This document shows, in pieces, positions 56,510 through 64,000 of a DNA stretch of 64,000 nt (positions within the stretch are counted from its first letter, which is position 1; the number at the start of each line of letters is the position of its first letter). Both the position numbers and the translations under genes were made by a program. The stretch is from NCBI GenBank assembly GCA_963682055.1, contig OY821744.1, positions 26,202,967 to 26,266,966 on the forward strand. Reading direction: 5' to 3'. Source of the stretch: Primula veris (lineage: Eukaryota > Streptophyta > Magnoliopsida > Ericales > Primulaceae). The notes beneath the pieces are model-generated. The model was not told where the DNA came from. It worked only from the letters and a program-made list of their open reading frames with translations, and searched no databases.

Positions 56510-59500
56510 TCACCAAGACATAGAAAGATCACAATCGATGGCTGATTCGCTAGCAATTGCCTCTTCACTCTCACTTTTATCTATTTCAACGAGAGGTTGG
56601 TCTACTCTTGGTTCCATGAGAGTTTGAGCCACAGAAGAAAGAAGTGGGCCCTGTGGGTTACCGAAAAGGGTAGTCAACATTTGTCTATGGCACTCGTCAC
56701 AGAAATAAAAATACGTGAAATGACCATCGTAGAGGAGCTTATGGACCATAGCTCCAGGTAGAACTCGTTGAACAAAATCCGCTATCCATGGTGGCACTAC
56801 TTTATCCTCCATACCCTGTTCAGATCAAGACGTTCAGAAGAAAGGGAAAAAAATAGTATTTCTAAAATTCTACTTTATTGAAAATTCTCTGTTAGGAGTT
56901 AAATCGACATTTTTAAATTTCTGATGAAATGATTAAAGCATACTAACAAAGTGTTGTCTGAAATTCTATGGCTACTGCAAATAACTTCATAAATACCCAA
57001 TTTCATTAGCTCTTCAAAATGACAATTAACTTCAGAAATGATAGTGTATGAGCTGCTAGCTAGTCTTTCCACCCACTACTGGATACACTTCCCAGCATAT
57101 AAAATGCATGAACAACGCTAAATCATCTTAAGTTTCTAGAACATGAAAATGATCAGATTATAATGATGCTCGTACTTATTTTTGCTGTGACCAGGTCATA
57201 CAGTAGAAGCAAAGAAACAAATGATGCTCTTAAAAACACTGGAAGCGACTTTAAAAATTTAGCATGAAATTCCTGTATCATCCTTCCACTTATTTCCAAG
57301 CAACATACTATGAACTTAAATTGTGAAAGGACTCTCTTTAATTTGTGTTGGAATAAGTCAATTATATTACCTTCATGATCGCATGTCGTAAATGGTGAAC
57401 GTAATGAAAAATTCCAGATATACCAAACTCGAAGCATTAGAAGAGAAGTCTTAGATTCACAGATTAATAAACAGCCGGGTCAATCAATGAACGATATAGG
57501 AAAAGACGCTGACCTGCCATATATGTATTGGGCCAAGGAATCCAGTCACTTCTTCAGGGGCTCGTCTGTACATGGATTTGAGCCGAAAAATTATACCTTT
57601 TCCCTGTTGTTTAATTTGCATTCTGAGATCTGAAAGTTTGAATCCCCAATTAGAGACCTGTAAAACAGCTTCTTCAACAAATGGTTTCACGTTTCTCTGT
57701 CTAACTGATTCTTCCACATCTCGCTGCCAGAATTCTTTAAATTTTGGCTGTTCGACCAACATTTTGTCCTGTACCAATGAACATTCTCCAATGAGAAATA
57801 TGCTAAAACAAAGACTTACAAACAACTGCTGTAAATTTTCATTTCCAATCACAAAAATAAGTTAAAACATGGTGGAGATCAAAGCTGGTAGATTGCATGA
57901 TGCCTGATAGGAAAGACTTACCCTTTCGCCAAGGGATAACGAGAGCCATTTGTCTATCTGGCCATGATTTCCAGAGAGGAAGCTTCGTTTGTAGAAGTAA
58001 GCAAGATATTTCGGAAACTTTCTTGCTAAAAAGTACATGTATTTCCTTCTGAATGTCCAGCTTTGCCAGGTTCGAGAACTCTCCCTCTTTGTCATAATAG
58101 AAGCATATGGGTTGACCATTGGAGCAATCATAATAGCACCTGCATAATTGGCAAACTTCGATGAGCAAGAAGAATACAATGTTGACAATTTCTGTTTTTA
58201 TTTTCACGAAAAAGACTGCATATCATTTTAAAGTTTAAGTTCCCTAGACTTTTCATTTGTTTGTAAAAAAATATATAGCCAAGATTTCCAAATGGCCAGT
58301 ACGAAAAATCATAAGAAATGTGAAACCCTGATTTCTGGGATACAACCCTCTGTCAATTGGCAACCTTCAATACTCTTCCAATTCTCAGTTGCGATAATTT
58401 CTTTAGAACACCTTATATTAGATAAAATAAAATTAAGGACACTGATTGAAACTGATCAAGGTTTCTTAGGGCTATGGGGCTAGCAAAGACAGAAACACAC
58501 GTTTGAGTTGAGGATGCATTATTTTGTAGAACCTATAAGAATACGGAAAACATGATGTATTTCTATACCACTCTTTAATTTTGCAAAAAAGCCATAATCC
58601 CAAATCAAAAGTTACTGACAGTGCATATAGAAGAAATCTACTATAATCGTATAAATGAATTCACAAGTTACTCAGAAGAATATTAAAATTGCTGTGTGTG
58701 TGTGTGCATGTGTGTGTGCATGTGTGTGAGAGAGAGAGAGGGTGAGAGAGGGTTGTACCCGCTACTCTGTCGGGAATGTATCTAAGAGCAGCCCATGCAT
58801 GCATGCTTCCCCCGGAGTATCCTAATACCCAAAACTTTTCCGTAACACCAACAGAATAAGACAATTGCAGCATGTCGAAAGCTGATGATTCTAAGTTTCT
58901 ACCCGGATGGGGATCACTTTCTCCAAACCCAGGAAGATCATAAGTTACTAGCCGAACACCAAATTCTTGTAGAACAGATTTCTTTATTCCAGGAATACCT
59001 ATTTTTAATAAAAACAGATTTAACTCATAAGGGGAAACGCCACTTTTGTACACCAAGTTATCTCTTTTTTTTTAAATCAGTACACCAACATATCAATAAG
59101 CACAATTCAAACACCAATCTTAACAAAATCGAACATTTAGTAGACCAACCTATCAAATACACAATTTACATATTAATCTACACAGTATCAAATTCTTACA
59201 AGATTAACCAACCAAAGAATCAAGGAGTGCTTTAAAGTTTAAATTTTAATGTTGATGTACGAAATCTTCGATTTTCCGATGATTGGTAAAGGTGTTTCCA
59301 ACAAAAGGTAAATCAGCATAATCGAACAATTAATATATAACTAGTGCTTTCAAGTTAAAATTGTAACATCGTTAGTTTTGCATAGATCAGTGTCTAAATT
59401 GTGAATTTCTATAGTAACTCGTACAAAGGTCACATTCAATAGATTTTGGGGGGAAAACAAAAGGATGATTGTACCTGCAAGTCGTGACGAAAGAAAGGAA

Positions 59501-62500
59501 TGCGTGCTAATTATAGAAAATCTAGCAATTTCTGCTGAAACGCCTTGCTCGTGATAAGCCAAGTGTCTGCCATCGGGAAGCAATATACGTGTGGCATTAG
59601 GAGGATGTATGTATAGTTGTTTTACCACTGGAATAATATTCTCATTTCCTGTATTTACAAATAATACTGCAGAAAAATTGCTGGGTCAGTGGTAGCTAAA
59701 CAGCGAAAAACTAAAAAATCAGTACGAGTTGACTCGGCTATTCATGAACACTAAAAACAAATTTTCATCAAGAATTGAAAATTGGAGTTGTCATGATGAC
59801 ATCTAGTCTTGTGGGAATAATATAAGCACTCACGGAAACAGAAAATTGGCTTCAAAATGAACCCCCCAAAAAACATATAATACACAACTCTAACAGATTT
59901 AACCTTCAACAAAAACTCAAAGTTAGTGTCCAACACTTCAACTAAGAGTTGACACCAAGTCACGCTCCATGAAATGTGATCCTTAACTTATGTTCTCTTC
60001 GATATGCTATTCCACCAGAATCAAGATGCTACTGTATGACTGTACCCAGTTACTCTTCAAGATGATTATTCATACTAACGTAGTCCTTCCAAATTCTACT
60101 GAAACCCCAAATTTAAGTTAAAAACTAGGCATGTCCCACACTGTAAACAAAAGTTTGGAATTCCATTTTTATGGCATGTTCCAAAATTCGTCCAAAAATA
60201 TGACAGGATTTCGAGACACTTCCAAACTCACTAGCGTCAACTCAAAGTCAAACATACAAAAGACTCATCCGAAATCACTTAAAATATTATCTGACTCACG
60301 ACCTCTTCAGTTTGAAAGTGAGCTAAGAATAAGATATTCAATACGTGCTCACAAATGCTACACCTGAGAACATTCTAGTCGGTTATTTATGTTCTGCAAG
60401 CTCATCTGAATGGTTTAGTTAAGATAAATTTTCAAAACCAATCATGAAAATTTCCAAACCCGAAACTGAGCAATCCCTGTCCATTTCCAGCCACGCAGCA
60501 TAACACTAAATTTGATTATTTCAACTAAATAAACTTCAAGAGGGAAAATTTTACTGAAGCAAGTTTTTGACTTTGACTTTGACTTTGACTTTGACTAGAA
60601 ATCAAAACTGGATTTTATCTAAAGCTACTTTAAGAAAATCACAGACTTCACAAAACAACTATTTAAGCAGAAGTTTTTTAAGCAGGGGACTCTCTATTAT
60701 TTTACTTCCAGAAAAGTCACAATTTTAAGTAAACAATTTTCAATCATTTTTATATCAAACAGGAAAAAGCAGTACAGAATACAGATACACTAGTAATAAA
60801 CTTATATTCATAATAAATTCTAATCGTGTCCTGATTTGGGACAATGTACCAAGCCCAAATTCTCTCTATTTACACGTTGTTACAATTTTAAATCTCTATA
60901 TACCCCATTGGATCTATAACTTAATGATTAACTAATTCTAAAACACTTAGTTTAAAATTCAGTAATTCCTTATTTTAATCTCCCCTAACTATTAGTTTAA
61001 GTCTTAAATAGCATACATTTAAATTCCATCCCCACCCTAGAACCAATTCAACTCAACCCAAAACTAAAATATACTACTTTAACCATACCAGTAAATAAAT
61101 AATTACAGCATTAAAAAATTACACTACCTGTTACAGAACCAATTCCAGTTCAAGCCAGCTTCTGTACTCTATATACACAGTACATAATATAGCTAAAAAT
61201 TAATAAATTAACCATATCAGTAAATAAATATTTTGCATCACCACCTAGAAGGCTAGAACCAATTCTAGTACTGTATATAGACAGTACCTAATATAGCCAA
61301 GATTTAAAAAAATTACCATATCAGTATGTAAATAATTTACTGGACCAAAAGTTTACAGTACCTAGAACCAATTCCAGTACTCTATATAACAGTACCTAAA
61401 TAACTGGAGTAGAAATTATTAATAATACCATATCAGTAAATAAAAAATTCCAGCATCAAAATTCTACACTGCTCTATGTAATTAGAAATTAATAATTTTA
61501 ACATACTAGTAAATAATTAATTAATGCACCAAAATTGTACACCACTTGTGTGTATATAGAATAATAAAGCCAATTCCAGCTCAGCGTACACAGCAACTAA
61601 ATAAATAGTAATAATTTTACCCACATCAGTAAATAAATATTACTGCACTGAAATTCTACAATACTTGTAACAGCTTACACAATCCATAATACTTCTATAA
61701 CTAAAAAATTAAAAAAAACTTACAGTAGCAGTAAAAAAAAATACCTTGTCAGTAAATAAATAATTTACTGGACCAAAATTTTACACTACCTAGAACCAAT
61801 TCCAGTTCAAGTCAGCTTCTATATACACAGTACCTAACATTGCTAAAAATTAATAATTTTACCATATCAGTAAATAAATAATTACCGTGTTCAGCCTACA
61901 CTAAAAACAAGTACTCTCTCCGTTCCCAATTAATTGTCCACTACGAAACTACGTGCAATTTTGACCGGCCAATAACTTGCATCAAAATTGTCAGAATGAA
62001 AATTTTCAAAAGTTAATCATATACTTCAAACATTAATTTATACTATTTAGTTTTGAAATTTTTCATTTCGACAATTTTGATACATGTTTATGCCAGTTAA
62101 AATTGTACGTAATTTCGTAAAACACAATTAATTGGGAACGGGGAGAATAATACCTAATAGGCTAATACAACTAAAAACTAAATAATTTACCGTAACAGTA
62201 AAAAAAAACTTACTGATAATATACAACAACAAAAAAACCGATAAAAAAACTGTGCAGACGTGAACCCGATCCCGATCCTCCAGCAAATATACACAGAAGA
62301 CAAAATGTTTTTTTTATAGTAATATAACTAGAAATTAATAATTTTACCAAATCAGTAAATAAATAACTACTGCACCAAAATTTTAAACTACTTGTGAGTT
62401 GTGTAAATAGAACCAATTCCAGCTCACCCTACATAACAGTACAACTAAAAATTAAATAATTTACCGTAACAGTAAAAAAGAAAGTTACCTGCTAACACAA

Positions 62501-62795
62501 CAAAACAGACCGATAAAATAACGGACCAGGCGTGAAGCGGATCCCGATCCTCGGGCAAATAATTGTTAAGCCACGTCATCTTCCGACTCATCTGAGCTAT
62601 GGGCGCACCAATATTTCTCATAAAAAAGCTGTTTTTTCTCAAAATATTCTGTTTAACCACATCTCTACAGCCTTTAGAGAACTCTAGGATCAATTCTCCG
62701 AACCCCTTGAGGAACTCGACCGTGTGGTACCTCCAATCATCGTTCGACACGTGTCCGTCCGTACGGTGAGGGAAGGATTCGAAGTGAGAGCTCAT
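56510..62795 (-). CDS. Alpha/beta-hydrolase fold protein, membrane-anchored, 6 exons
   Basis: Exons on the minus strand: 62795-62489, 59648-59475, 58998-58759, 58139-57922, 57768-57514 and 56815-56510. All borders are GT-AG and join in phase to 499 residues. A hydrophobic segment at about 87-103 (HAWSVILSVCFVVLAG) is a likely membrane anchor. The fold follows: LPDGRHLAYHEQGV, VTYDLPGFGESDPHPGR, and the nucleophile elbow VLGYSGGSMHAWAAL with Ser222. WLSLSLGER and NWGFKLSDL are typical of this plant family. The acid is probably Asp402 in GMEDKVVPP and the base His430 in DGHFTYFYF. The substrate is unknown; plant relatives are listed only as alpha/beta-hydrolases. Intron 1 (2.8 kb) is full of repeats. 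The C-terminal 50 residues are acidic and Ser-rich. Confidence 0.92.
58691..58751. repeat. TG and GA microsatellites in hydrolase intron 3
   Basis: A GTGTGT/GCATGT run is followed by GAGAGA, directly beyond the exon 3 donor. The open frame read through it (HTCTHTCTH) is an artefact of intron read-through. Confidence 0.85.
60566..60597. repeat. TTTGAC hexanucleotide repeat in hydrolase intron 1
   Basis: About five copies of TTTGAC in a row, inside intron 1. Non-coding. Confidence 0.8.
61070..62470. repeat. Degenerate repeat field in hydrolase intron 1
   Basis: The phrases GAACCAATTCCAG, CAGTACCTAATATAGC and CATATCAGTAAATAAATA recur in that order at least six times (for example near 61136, 61257, 61366, 61565, 61795 and 62411) at uneven spacing of about 110-230 bp. 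A Stowaway-like element interrupts it. It looks like an old tandem expansion within the intron. Confidence 0.7.
61914..62147. mobile_element. Stowaway-like MITE in hydrolase intron 1
   Basis: Left end CTCTCTCCGTTCCCAATTAA and inverted right end TTCTCCCCGTTCCCAATTAA; TA lies outside both (61912-61913 and 62148-62149). The CTCCGTTCCCAATTAATTGTC type of terminus and TA target are standard for Stowaway (Tc1/mariner-related) MITEs. Length 234 bp, non-coding. Confidence 0.82.
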
Positions 62796-62857
62796 GCTCG
62801 ATACCCGCTACTCATACAATTCACCTTTAAATTTCTTGTGTTTGTTATTTATTTTTA

Positions 62858-63385
62858 AAAGCTGAATTGTATAACTGATATGTATGTATAGTTGTATTAT
62901 TTGTATATTTTTAATGTGCTGTATTATTTGTGGGTTGTGGGGGGTGAATTGCGATTTGCAAATAAAACCTCCTCCATGAATTATGGCTGTTATGCAAGTA
63001 ATCCCCCGAAACTATTTAGGTTTTTTAATTCATCCTCGAGATCAATTTTATAAAAGCTGAATTGCTCATATTATTGTACTATTGATATGTATGTATAATT
63101 AATGTACTGAATTATGTGTGGGGGTGAATTGCGGTTTGGAAATAAAGTAATAAACCTCCTCCATGAATTATGGATGCTTTGCAAGTAGTCCCTCGAAACT
63201 ATTTAGCTTTTTAGAATTAATCCTCAATATCAGTTTTGTAAGTAATATGCGTATGAATTCCTGATATTGTGCAATTGATATGCATGTATAATGTGTGGGG
63301 GTGAGTTGCGGTTTGCAAATGAGCCTCCATGAATTATGGATGTTTTGCAAGTAGCCCTCAAAAATATTTAGGTTTTTTATATGAA
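62858..63385. repeat. Three tandem ~140-200-bp repeats upstream of the hydrolase gene
   Basis: Three imperfect copies share GGGGGTGAATTGCGGTTTGC, CTCCATGAATTATGGATG, TTTTGCAAGTAGTCCC and GAAACTATTTAGGTTTTT, starting near 62858, 63050 and 63240. They begin about 60 bases upstream of the ATG, so they occupy the promoter or 5' UTR region. Confidence 0.82.
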
Positions 63386-64000
63386 ACTCAATAAGACATA
63401 CATAATATATAAAACAAAATAGTATTCGAAAAGGAGGCCTGAATTTTCAGCGGCTCTCAACATGCCCATTTCTATGCGTCATTTCCTAGATTTTCTTTAA
63501 ATTACGAATTGTTGCGAAAATTCTTAGTAGAGTTCAAAGGGTTATGCATAGTAATGTTATGACTTATAAGTCTATGAACGTAGTGTTAAAGAGGCTTGGT
63601 TATGCAATTCAGATAGACTTAGCGGCACAGCTTGTTGCTCGCTTGCATTCTATCCCCGTGTAATCATTTTATTGTTTTAATAAAAACTAAAAGTTGTATA
63701 AGGTATTAAACCGTATTTTGTTTTTGTGACTTTCTAGTTTTACAATATATTCTTGATAATTTTGACCATATATTGATCCAAATGATCGGATTGTTATATT
63801 TAGTGTCTGCTTTGTTCTACTATCTTTATGAATTAAGAAATTTATGAGTTCCATTCCCTAGATAATTGTTAAAATATATAGATAAATATTCAATTAAAAC
63901 TTTAAGATTTTTTTTCTAATTTTTTAAATAAACACTTTAACCATTATAAGAAACAGATAATTGAATGGGTCATGTTGACAAGAAGAATACACGACTCCAA
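63386..64000. other. Intergenic DNA at the window end
   Basis: 63430-63670 is less AT-rich than its surroundings, but I see no gene family or splice structure in it. The rest is AT-rich. Confidence 0.4.

Overview
This is nuclear DNA from a flowering plant, most likely a eudicot. It is AT-rich and intron-containing, with large introns, and holds a plant 20S proteasome beta-7 gene, a PPR gene, pectin methylesterase/invertase inhibitor (PMEI) genes, a vicilin-like seed protein gene and plant LTR retrotransposons. I cannot name the species or family from sequence alone. No tRNA, rRNA or CRISPR array was recognised.

Layout. 1-3.4 kb is AT-rich DNA with a 1.46-kb foldback element flanked by TAA. 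3.4-12.8 kb is a complete Ty3/gypsy chromovirus (Tekay/Del type, minus strand) with 2.2-2.4 kb LTRs and a GAAAC target duplication. Its gag and pol lie in different frames. 13.8-17.2 kb is a 7-exon proteasome beta-7 gene (plus strand) whose first coding exon is two codons long. 20.8-28.5 kb holds an intact PPR gene, a pogo-like transposase relic, an intact PMEI gene and a decayed second copy of the PPR gene. 31-47 kb holds further PMEI copies: an inverted 5' fragment, a copy split by a young Ty1/copia element (33664-41954) and a badly broken copy. A solo LTR related to the copia element lies just upstream of the split copy. 47.5-53.4 kb is a 5-exon vicilin-like cupin gene (minus strand) with a paired RY/ABRE promoter motif. 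56.5-62.8 kb is a 6-exon alpha/beta-hydrolase gene (minus strand) with a repeat-filled first intron and tandem repeats upstream.

How the parts relate. The five host genes look functionally independent. The main theme is local duplication (a PPR-PMEI unit and its relics) followed by transposon attack. Three short elements share Helitron-like ends, all in the same orientation and two of them plainly in TA tracts. The copia element is the most active-looking item: one uninterrupted gag-pol frame, near-identical LTRs, and an insertion point where the host reading frame would be open without it.

Limits. Exon borders come from splice sites and family similarity by eye. Ages, family names and expression are inferences.
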